A DNA stretch of 64,000 nucleotides. Origin: Narthecium ossifragum (taxonomy: Eukaryota; Streptophyta; Magnoliopsida; Dioscoreales; Nartheciaceae). The stretch is from assembly GCA_963920575.1 (NCBI GenBank), contig OY986975.1:20615897-20679896 (forward strand), read 5' to 3'. Each line of letters starts with the position of its first letter. The first letter of the stretch is position 1. The position numbers and the translations under genes were made by a program. Positions 54,838 to 64,000 of this stretch are shown piece after piece. The notes below the pieces were generated by a model. It was not told the origin of the DNA. It saw nothing but the letters and a program-made list of their open reading frames with translations, and ran no database searches.

Positions 54838-56495
54838 CTAATCCAAACGAACTGGTCTTGCAGCAAGGTAAAGGTCGTGTTTCATGTGTGCAGTTAATCC
54901 AGGGCTTTCACTCATGTCAAGATCTCCTACCACCATGCCATCAGGCAATCCCCAATCAAAGCAACGGATAAGATTTCCTAATGCGAGCTCCAAGTTAGCA
55001 GATGCAAACTGTAGCCCGGGACAAATTCTCCGGCCTGCGCCGAAGGGTATGTACTGGAAATCGCTCCCTTGAAAGGTCATCGGGCTTTCTAGGAACCTCT
55101 CCGGTTGGAACTCCTCCGGCGAATCCCAGAACCTGGCGTCCCGCGAGATCGCCCATGCATTGACTATGACTCTTGTTTGCTTGGGAATCTCGTAACCACC
55201 GACCCGGCAATCATCGGTCGACTCTCGTGGGAGTAGCAGTGGCGCCGGAGGGTGCAGCCGCAGGATCTCCTTTTTCACTGCTTTTAAGTAGTTCATCTCG
55301 CTGAGGTCTTTTTCTCGAATCAGTGCTTTATCAGTGGCCACTGCTCTCACTTCGGCTTGCAGCTTCTTCATCGCCTCCGGATGTTTGATGAGTTCTGCCA
55401 TGGCCCAAACTAGCGTTATAAATGTAGTCTCGGAGCCTGCTCCAATCATATCCTGCCAATAAAAAAACAGTAGTGTGTATTATGTTTTCTAAATAATAGT
55501 TAGAGAGTAAGATAATTAAAATGATAGGAAATTAAAGATTAATTTGCATAATTATAGTCTAACAGTTGTAGGAATTGTGAGCTGAGAATATATATATATA
55601 TTACCAGTATGAGTGCCTTGATCGTCTCATGGGTAAGAACAAAGTCCAAGCTGTCTGGATCCTTTTGAAGACTGAGCAAGATGTCCACAAAATCACCACT
55701 CTCAACTCCACCACATGCATCCTTCTTAGATCCATCAGCATGGTCTTCTATTATCTGATCAAGAAGGAGATCCCATCTCTTGGAATTCCTAATAGCTCTC
55801 TTATCCCACCCAAAGATGGTGCTCAGGCACTCCAGAGAAGGGAAGTAATCCACCAAATGGAAGCCATCAAGCAGTGCAATGTTCTCTTTGATGACCTCGC
55901 TGAACGCCTCGTTCCTATCTTCTGTAGCAAATTTCCCAGAGACAACTCTGCAGATGATATCATTAGCAAAGCTGTTCAAGATCTTGGTTACATTCACCGG
56001 AGATGTCGGCGAAGAAGAGATCTTTTTGATCATGAGAGCCACTTCCTCCTCTCTTGCCGGCCGGAAGGACTGCACTCTCTTGGAGCTCAACAGGTGGGCG
56101 TTGGAGACCTTTCTCAGCTGCCTCCAGCGATCACCGTAGGGTGAGAAGGACATGTCGGTGCAGCCGTAGAGGATAATCTTGGCGGCCTTCAGAGAGGGCC
56201 GGCTTGCGAAGACGAGATCATGGGTTGTCATGATCTCTCGTGCCACCTCCATGGACGAGACGACGATGGTCGGCACATGGCCGAGGTGGAGGAGCATGAG
56301 CGGCCCGTTCTGCCGTGCAAGAGCTGGGAGAGATCGGTGAGGCAGCGAGCCGAGCTGGTGGAGGTTTCCTATTAGGGGAAGCTTTGGTGGAGAAGGTGGC
56401 TGCAGTTTACTTCTTCTCTGTACTCTTTTGGTGCTCACAAGAAGTAGTGAAACTGATAAGAGAAGAACAAGCCATGAGAAAGCTAGCAGAGACAT
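54838..56495 (-). CDS. Cytochrome P450, CYP71 clan (copy 2), 2 exons
   Basis: Tandem duplicate of the gene at 38854-40511, with exon 1 at 55605-56495, exon 2 at 54838-55452 and a nearly identical intron; also 501 aa. Anchor, hinge, AGSETT, EILR, PERF and FGAGRRICPG are all intact, so it should be a working enzyme. By eye it differs from copy 1 at about 19 residues, for example V/L, C/S, S/N, R/P, I/K just before EILR, I/F in R(I/F)WD, and V/M and K/Q in SP(V/M)TF(K/Q)GS. It also has a balancing pair of one-codon indels near the N-terminus. Only about four or five silent changes were seen. An in-frame ATG 24 codons upstream (56567) exists, but the start aligned with copy 1 sits 40 bp after a TATA box and is preferred. 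Confidence 0.95.
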
Positions 56496-56532
56496 TGTGT
56501 ACTCTGCAGCAGCTGTTTCAGTCCAGAACCCC

Positions 56533-56541
56533 TGTTTTATA
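56533..56541 (-). promoter_or_regulatory. TATA box of P450 copy 2
   Basis: Minus-strand AATATAAAACAGGGG about 40 bp before the aligned ATG. Sequence upstream of about 56557 differs from copy 1 because of the 854-bp indel, so the two genes share the core promoter but not the proximal upstream region. Confidence 0.6.
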
Positions 56542-57287
56542 TTGAAAGATGGATGTAAACTGGTCACATGCGCGTCATATAACCAGTTAGTTCAGTTCAT
56601 AAATCGAATAAAAATAAGTTGGGTATCAGATCGAGCATCATGATTTCTTCTTAGTGGAAAATCTTTAGGCTTTTACATGAACACAAGATATTCAATGCAT
56701 CGTGACATGAAATGTAGAAACGGAGTCCGTCTTGTGGAAATTCGTATCTTATCAAGTGTGCCCACTCTGATCAGCTATATTTGTTGTTGTGTCATGAGTC
56801 ATGATAAAGACAATTAAGCTTTTCGAATCTCATCCTATAGAAAGACAAGATGTGCTTGATGATGGACTCTTCATCCCGCAGCAATAACATGAGCAAGGGG
56901 TTTTTGCATATAAATAAATAAATAAACATACACCCTCTCGTGTCACCTGACACGCTAACCACTGACCACTACTCCTCTCTTTCTCTCCCTCTCTCACCCC
57001 TCCGTCACGTGCTCACCATGTGTGATGACTCAGATGCCACTATCACCATATATATATATGAGTCCTAAGACTTGTCATAAATGTTCCCTTATAAGATACA
57101 TATGTTCCCTGAAAAGCTAGTCTAATGACATATATATGGGTCTAAGGTCAGTAATTGCATATGTATTTTTTATTTTAGGGTGATTTGTCAAATGGTTTCT
57201 TACTAGAGACCAACTTGTCATTTAGTCATTTATAGAAGTTTTTTGGACTTTTAGTACCACTATAGAGGAATAAAGACAAACCACCCC

Positions 57288-57487
57288 NNNNNNNNNNNNN
57301 NNNNNNNNNNNNNNNNNNNNNNNNNNNNNNNNNNNNNNNNNNNNNNNNNNNNNNNNNNNNNNNNNNNNNNNNNNNNNNNNNNNNNNNNNNNNNNNNNNNN
57401 NNNNNNNNNNNNNNNNNNNNNNNNNNNNNNNNNNNNNNNNNNNNNNNNNNNNNNNNNNNNNNNNNNNNNNNNNNNNNNNNNNNNNNN
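57288..57487. other. Assembly gap (200 N)
   Basis: Exactly 200 N, flanked by 'ccacccc' and 'ccccgcccccag'. In unit 1 this position holds the poly-C and C-rich block, so the gap is explained by homopolymer sequence and marks an unknown length. Confidence 0.99.
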
Positions 57488-57544
57488 CCCCGCCCCCAGA
57501 TCCCGAAGTCGCCTCCAAAGCTCCCCGTCCAGCAGCCGGCTTTA

Positions 57545-58380
57545 ATTTTTTTTTTTCAATTACTTTTTGTGATTACTTTTTATTTTTTTGTAGTAACTTT
57601 CGAATTTTATGGTTACTTTTATTTTTCTTTTTTGTGTATGTTATTAGTAACTTTGTTCGAAAAGTAACTATCAACAACAATTGACATAGAAGATAACTCG
57701 TAATTTGTTACCAAATTTCAAAAGGTAACAAAAAAAAACAATTGATACACAATGGAAAGTAACTATCAATTTTTATAAAAATATTAAAACAATATGATAG
57801 TTATTTTTAAATTTTGATAGACAATGGAAATTGACTACCAATTTGTGCAAAAATCAGTTAAAAAAATACTAGTAGTTACTTTTTAATATTGTAAAAATAT
57901 GGTAGTTACTTTACAATTTAGGAAAATATGGTAGTTACTTTTCATTTTGTAGTTAAAATATTAAATTATTGAAAAATATTATGAAAAAATATTTATTTGT
58001 TTTTACTTTTCAATTTTGTAGTTGCTTTTCATTTTTTCATTTTTTGTGGGGGAATATCACTTTTAAAATATTTATTGTTAAGTTTCACTTTGTAGTTAAA
58101 AATATTAAAAAACATATTGTGTAAAAAATTTCTAGTTACTTTTCAATTTTGTAGTTACTTTCCATTTTCTTTTTCAATTTTTGTGGGGGAATATCACTTT
58201 TGAAATATTTGTAGTTACTTTTTACTTTGTAGTTAAAATATTACAAAATATTCTACAAAATATTTGTAATTATTTTTCAATTTTGGTAGTTACTTTTCAT
58301 TTTTTGATAGTTACTTTTCAGTTTTTTTAGTAGTAATTTTTCAGTTTGTTTGATAGTAATTGGGAATACAAACAGTCACT
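57545..58380. repeat. AT-rich TAGTTACTTTT block, unit 2 copy
   Basis: Nearly identical to 43016-43850 in unit 1 with scattered substitutions and short indels, such as an extra 'cattttt' near 58030. It has the same recurring motif and no coding sequence. Confidence 0.7.
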
Positions 58381-58943
58381 ATGAATGTGAACAGTGACTG
58401 GAAAGGGAATATATGATGGGGATGTTAAAAGGGCATTTTAGTAATATAAAATTACATCTGTAAAAGAAGAGATTAAATGTCTTAAAAAATTCTAAGTGGA
58501 CTAGAGAGCAAATAAGTTCTTTCAAATGGACTATTCACTAATTTTCTATTTATTTGTTTATTTTATAGACACCCACACACAATAAATTAAATTCCTCAAA
58601 ACCTAATCATAGCAAAAAAAAACCTATAATCAAGATCCTAATCCATCTTATGTTAGGTTTGCTTTCCAACATAGTCATGGTTTGGAATAGGTCTTTTTTA
58701 AGCTTTTCAATCCTTTCAAGCCGAGTCATACATGCATAAAGGTGTTGCAGATGGTATTAAAAAGGGGATGATAATTGGAGTTGCACGATGTTGGATCGAC
58801 TCTCATTGAGGGCGAGGAGGACGATGTGAAAGGGAAGTGGTGGGAGATTAGATTAAGAAGATCAAAGGGGAGAGTTACTTAACAAAGGTTGTAAGCATGG
58901 GGTGGATAAAGGGACTAAGGCAGCTGGTGATTTGAGTACACTT

Positions 58944-59351
58944 GGGCCCTGTTTGGTTGGGGGATAAAGATTCCTTATCCCGGGTTAAGCCCACTTTATC
59001 CCTGCATTACAACCAAACACCATCTAATCTCCATTTTTATCCATACTTTTATCCCCATCCCTATTTTCACTTTATCCCTACTTTTTAACTAATCATTACT
59101 ACATTTTCTCTTCTTTTCAACCAATCACATCAACTTTATCCCTACTTTTTCATTTTTCAACCAATCATTATCTCATTATCCCTACTTTTCAACCAATCAC
59201 ATCAACTTTATCCATACTTTTTCAACCAAATATTACTAATTTATCACTACTTTTCAACAAAATACCATACATATCCCACTACTTATCCCAGGATACCAAT
59301 CCTCATTCCCTCTAATCCCGGGATAGCCTATCCCCCAACCAAACGAGGCCC
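58944..59351. mobile_element. MITE (same family) upstream of LINE copy 2
   Basis: A 408-bp insert with ends 'gggccctgtttggttggggg' and 'cccccaaccaaacgaggccc', nearly perfect inverted repeats of about 22 bp. The matching place in unit 1 (about 44414, 'cacttggggtcccatc') is uninterrupted. The interior carries the same 'aaccaatcacatcaacttta' repeats as the MITE at 52841. Confidence 0.88.
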
Positions 59352-61828
59352 AACCCATCTTTGACGAGAATTCCAAGCTTGGTTCCATAAGCCTCTTCCC
59401 ACTTGGGCCATGCTTTTGGGCAGCCTAGGATTGTGGGATAGCAAAGTGGTGCTATGTACTCGGGCCCACCTCACCTTAAGGCCTTACATGATAGGGGTGT
59501 AGCCAAACTCACAAGTGTACTACAGCCGGAAAGATCAGCTGAGTCGACGGGGACGGTGTTGTCTGAAGGTTCCTCAGCAGCACATCCATCTACACCAGTG
59601 TTCTGTTCACGGGGAGAGGAAATGGATGATGAGCAGAGACTTCATCAGGGGTTGCTGGGGGCGGAGTCGGTGGCCTTAGATTACCATGTCTAAGATTCTC
59701 TGTTGAAATGTGAGGGGCTTAGGTCCCTGAAGGGTAGTGGATTGCTGGAGGGGGTTGTTGGGGTTGTACCCATTGGATTTCGTTTTCCTTTTGGATGTTC
59801 GGATTGGAGTTGAGGGAGCTTCTTTTGTTCAGAGGTGTGTTGGCTGCAATTGGGGTATGTATTTGATCCCGCAGTTGGGTAATAAAGGCGGCATTTTGGC
59901 TTTATGGAGATGTAGTGTGGGTTGGGATCACTTCGACTGGTTCTCAAGGCAAGCGACACATGGAGTTGTAACTTCTTCAACGTCGAGGCAGTGGGCTATC
60001 TTTGTAGTTTATGCTTCTACAAATATCCTGGAGAGAAGGGATTTTATGGTTTAGCAAGGGTGACGGAGGTTGGTTTGCCACATGTTTTTTTGGGAGACTT
60101 CAATTCTATTCTTTCTCCTGGTGAAAAAAGGGGGGGGGGGTCTTCAATTTCATTCAGCTTCAGTTAAGCATCTTGAACGGTTTCACTCAGATCACCGTCC
60201 TCTCATGGTCTCTTTGGACCCGCCTCCTGATCCAATGGGTAATCCTTTATTCCGGTTGCAAGCTTCCTGGAGCAATGAGGGGATTTTCAAATTGCTTCTT
60301 GAAAGTGTGTGGAATGCAGATTACAGGGGCCCTGCTCACTATAGGTTTTTCTCCAAGCTAAAGAAAATTCGTGATTCGGTTAAGATATGGAATAGAAGGC
60401 CAGGCTCGGATCTTTTCCAATCGGCGACTAGGCTTCAGTCAGCACTAGGATCTCTGTATGAAAAGGAAGAGTAAGGTCCCTTAACGGCGCAGGATGAGAT
60501 TGACCTCCGCTGCCTCGAACATCAGCTTGCGGCTCTTTTACCTTGTCAAGCTCGGTTGGCGGCGCAGAAATCTCGCTCTAATTGGGTCTGCTATGGTGAT
60601 AGTAACTCCCATTTCTATCACCAAGTAGTTTCTGGGAGGGGTTATCGCTCTAGGATCTTGCAACTCTTGAGGGAGGATTGTTCCCTGGCGGATGACGCCT
60701 CTTCAATTCGGGACACTGTGGCTAGCTTTTTTCAACAGCTTTGGACAGATTCAGGACCTTTTGATGCTTCAGCTCTTCCAATTCTCGCATCTATTCCCTT
60801 TGCATCTCATGTGAATCTGTTGGCGGAAGTTTCAGACCAGGTGGTGAAAGATGCTTTGTTTGGTATGAAGGAGGATGGGACTCCTGGGCTGGATGGGTTC
60901 CCAGCGGACTTCTTTGTTTCTAATTGGAAGGTGGTGTGCAGGGATTTTTGTGAAGCCATCAGGGAGCTTTTTACGAGGGGAGTACTACCGTCAGCATGGG
61001 CTCATACCTTTATTGCATCTATCCCTAAGTGTCCCAATCCTCGGCGGTTGAAAGAGTTTAGGCCAATCAGCTTGTGTAACATCCCTTATAAGGTTATTTC
61101 TTCTATTTTGGCCTCTAGACTGAAACCACTTTTGGGGGATTTGGTGGGACTCGAGCAGACGGCTTTCATTCTGAGGAGGTCAATTTTTGATAGCATATCT
61201 TCTGCATGTGAGATTCTACATTCGTTGCATCGAGCACCTCGTACTCGCCCGCTCATGGCACTAAAGATTGACATGCAATCTGCTTATGACAAAGTAAGGT
61301 GGTCCTTCATTAAAGAAGTCCTCACGAGAATGTGCTTTCCAGATAGATGGATACAGTGGATCATGATCTGCATTTCCTCCCTAGTTTGTTCTTTCATCAT
61401 TAATGGTAGATCATCTGGCAAGGTGGTTCCACAGAGGGGTTTGAGACAGGGTTGATCCCCTTTCCCCATATATTTTTGTTCTTGTTCAAGAAGTCCTATC
61501 CAGGCTACTCAATGATAGGCAGTCTGGTTTGTTGGGCTCAGATTCCGGTGTTCTCAATTTAGGCTCTCCGATCACTTGTATGCATACGACTGCATGTTCG
61601 TATCGATTGCATCTTTATCCGAGGCTAGAAAGTTGTGTCAGATTCTCCTCAGATTTGGTTGCTTGTCTGGCCTTTGGATGAATAAGAATAAATCCTAGTG
61701 AGATTCTACCCCTCGTTGGATGTACCTCGGCGTGAAACTATTCGCAGGATCTTGCACATTGAGGCAGTGGAACTTGGTCAGATTTGGACCTATTTGGGAT
61801 CTCCCATCTCTGGCGTGAAGTTGAAGAG

Positions 61829-62837
61829 TACCGCTGCAGCGATCTGATTGACTTATATGATGTTTGTCATACTGTTGCATGCTTTACTTCTTATATGTGT
61901 ATGTTCATAGCATGCATTTTTCTGTTGTGCATTAGTTGCATTGGTTAGGGCGTGGGTGATCAGTGGGTCGCCGTTCCGAGACTGGAAGCTCGGACTTAAC
62001 CCTAGGACCGGGGTTGGGTAGTTTGGACCCGGTTTGAATTGTAGTGTCCAGTCAAACTTGATGATAGGCTTAGATGACTGGTGCACCTGTTGCTTGATGA
62101 TTGTAGAGGTCGTGTCGGCCTCGAGTCGGATCTGAGGTGTAGCCGGTGTCCGGTGTTCTTAAACTCTTGAGTAGAGGAGTTGCCTACTCAGTGGTGTCTC
62201 TTTCCACCAAACAGTGTTCTGTGTCCTGTTGAGAGTCATCAGTGTTGTTTCCTGCTACTGAGTGTGACCTGACATGTGACCAGCCCGGCTGGAAGATCAT
62301 GATCGAGGGCCTCAGGGATACGCGGTGGGGTTATGGGACCCCCGTATACACCCAGGTTCTACTTGAGGGCAACACTGTTGCGTTTCCCTCTTCCCCTCTT
62401 CCTTCTGTGTGTCGTAGTGAAGATCCCTACTGAGCTTAGTGCTCACACCTACCCGGGCTGCATTTTGCAGGTGCAGGCGTCAGTACTTCTTCTGTGGCCC
62501 TTACTGGACAGTTGATTGGCGGTGCGGCGCCGCCTGGCTGACCTTGAGAGGTGGCGATCTTTACTGCTTTTATACCTTATGTTAGTTAGTCTCCTACGGG
62601 AGTAATGTTGTATTTGGATCTTCCCCTCTCCGAGGATATGTATATTAAACACTTTGAGTTTTAAATCTGTGGTTGGATATTGTTAAATTAATGTCTTTTA
62701 ATTGGGGGTGCCTTTGGTGAATTGTTATGGAGACTAATAGGTTAGAGGGAACCCTCGCCAGCTTTTCTTTCTCGTTTTGTTAGGTTCCGGTTCGTGTCGC
62801 CCGGCCCGGTTGGGCTTTCACGGGTCGGGGCGCGACA
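61829..62837 (-). mobile_element. Truncated, inverted LTR of the TGTCGCGCCCC family in LINE copy 2
   Basis: Read on the minus strand it begins TGTCGCGCCCCGACCCGTG at 62837 and follows the solo LTR sequence for about 1.0 kb. It then stops at GCAGCGGTA, which matches position ~51050 inside solo LTR 2. The rest of the LTR is missing, and so are about 36 bp of LINE ('gccggcgttctccccc' onward) relative to copy 1. No target duplication is visible. Confidence 0.85.
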
Positions 62838-64000
62838 TAGGCTATCCTCCTGGTCTGCTTGTAGATTGTCGGCTGATGGGCGACTAGTTTTAGTGCGCAG
62901 TGTGTTGCAGGCTACCCTGGTTCATTTTATGTCGGCGGTGGGGCTTCCGGCCGAGGTAATCAAAGATATGGAGGTTATGTTCAGGTGCTTCTTGTGGCAG
63001 GGAAACAAAGGGGGTTTTGCTGGAGTGGCTTGGGGCACAGTTGTTTCTCCTATTGATTAGGGTGGACTAGGTATACGGGATTTGAGCACTTGGCAGAAGG
63101 CAATTAGCTTTACAAGGGTGGCGAAGTTGCTTGAGGTTAGTCCATCAGTTTTGTCTAGCCTAGTTCGTGCTAAATATTGCTTGAAGACAACTCTGCCAGT
63201 TATGTGTTCCTCCACTTCTTCTTTTCATTGGAAACTGATGTGCCGAGCTGCAAGAAGTATGCGTCCTGGCTACTTTGTTCGTCCCGGTGTGGGCTCAGGT
63301 GCAAGCTTCCTTTTTGATCGTTGGTGTGGGGGGATGGATTTGGCGCATAATCCTTGTTTTCTTAACATGGGAGCGAATAATTTGGAAGATTTGAGTGTTG
63401 TTGATCTCCTTGTTGGGAAGGAATGGGTTCTTCAGGATCTACAAATGCTTTTGGGTATTTCTTTGGGATCTTCTATTGCTAATATTCCAGTTCTAGAGGG
63501 GGGTGATGTCTGGACTTGGGATTTCAATCCATCAGGGAGAATATCTAGCAAATCTGCTTATCTTTTTCTTCTTTTACAAGAGGTGCCGGTGGAGAGATCT
63601 TCTATCTTTCCTAAGGAGGTTTGGTTAAATCTTTGGAGGATGCCTGTGGCCCCTAAAGTCAGGTTTCTAATTTTGAAATTGCTACATGGAAGGCTTGCTA
63701 CCAGGGATGTTCTTTGGCAACTTGGTTTGATCTCTGACTCTTCATCTCCCTTGTGTGGTTTGGCGCAGGAATCCCTACTTCACCTATTTTTCTCATGTCA
63801 TTTTGTCTCTAGAATATGGGCTATGCTCTTGCCTTCTTTTGTCTCCTTTGGATTTGAGGACCTAATTTTGCTTCTGTCATCCTCGTCGAGTTCCTTGGAG
63901 GTGGGAAGAAGAAAGACCTTGGTTGGTTTTGCTGTGTGGTTAATCTGGCTTAACAGGAATGAGGTGGTGTTCTCGGGAGGAGGAGTCCATATTGAGATCT
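62838..64000 (+). pseudogene. LINE ORF2 3' part, copy 2 (partial at window end)
   Basis: Encodes RLSSWSACRLSADGRLVLVRSVLQATLVHFMS, then the stop shared with copy 1 after SPID, then LSTWQKAISFTRVAK, IPVLEGGDVWTWDFN, KVRFLILKLLHGRLATRDVLWQLGLISDSSSPLCGLAQESLLHLFFSCHF and WLIWLNRNEVVFSGG. The zf-RVT region is continuous and open, unlike copy 1. RNase H would follow outside the window. Confidence 0.85.

Larger units (their letters stand above)
54832..64000. repeat. Large tandem duplication, unit 2 (runs off the window)
   Basis: Repeats unit 1 in the same order: P450 (-), module, AT-rich block (after a 200-N gap), LINE (+). Differences: an 854-bp shorter P450 upstream region, one module instead of about three, no solo LTR at 63478, no MITE at 63739, an extra MITE at 58944, an inverted LTR piece at 61829, and a deletion of about 185 bp in the LINE endonuclease. 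The window ends within the zf-RVT part of the LINE. Confidence 0.9.
59352..64000 (+). mobile_element. Degenerate LINE, copy 2 (runs off the window)
   Basis: ORF1 tail at 59454-59693, then ORF2 from ATG 59686 with the same early stop as copy 1. Private lesions: about 185 bp missing from the endonuclease (after 60138), a stop at about 60473 (GAA GAG TAA), a frameshift after RGLRQG at about 61453, and the catalytic YADD changed to YAYD (61579-61590). The RT stretch 60556-61455 is otherwise open and has GLDGFPADFF where copy 1 has a stop. After the LTR piece the linker and zf-RVT parts continue, uninterrupted by the solo LTR or the MITE seen in copy 1. Confidence 0.88.

Noticed and set aside
57222..57518. 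Open frame spanning the N gap
   Set aside because: Most of its translation is undetermined residues.

Overview
This is a plant nuclear genomic window. Genes are split by GT/AG introns, there are several transposon classes with target-site duplications, and every recognisable protein is plant-type. The proteins (a PISTILLATA/GLOBOSA-type MADS tail, UVR8, a SPARK-domain receptor kinase, a type I signal peptidase, CYP71-clan P450s) fit an angiosperm. GC-rich first exons and the protein style suggest a monocot, perhaps a palm. The species is inference only.

Layout. 1-742: last two exons of a B-class MADS-box gene (+). 743-8467: long intergenic stretch with a foldback DNA element and short repeats. 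8468-14131: complete 12-exon UVR8 photoreceptor gene (+). 14341-18221: two tail-to-tail units made by a tandem duplication that took in the UVR8 3' end and the kinase part of a neighbouring receptor-like kinase. The inner copies are broken (a kinase pseudogene carrying a LINE insertion, and orphan UVR8 exons), while the outer copies are intact. 19.7-21.9 kb: transposon fragments, a solo LTR nested in a MITE, and one orphan quinone-oxidoreductase exon. 22.3-25.9 kb: homologous-recombination OB-fold protein (HROB-like, +). 26.8-31.7 kb: plastid-type type I signal peptidase (+) with a MULE in its largest intron. 32.3-34.4 kb: intronless TolB/DPP6-N-like beta-propeller protein (+). 35.9-37.8 kb: a small two-TM protein and a WEB-family coiled-coil protein (both -).

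38.85-64.0 kb: a large tandem duplication, offset about 16.0 kb at its left end. Each unit has one intact CYP71-clan P450 gene (-), a low-complexity block and a dead LINE (+). Because both units are present, each serves as the empty-site control for later insertions in the other. By this test two MITEs and one solo LTR inserted after the duplication. A second solo LTR and an inverted LTR piece of the same family lie in the same short LINE interval of the two units. A 200-N gap sits in unit 2. Unit 2 is still running at the window end, so more copies may follow.

I found no operons, CRISPR arrays, rRNA or tRNA genes, and no clearly new multi-gene system. The most informative material is the two duplications, their nested insertion histories, and sequence changes in the PI motif, the UVR8 tail and the P450 pair. 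Exon boundaries were read by eye from splice signals, reading phase and known family sequence.
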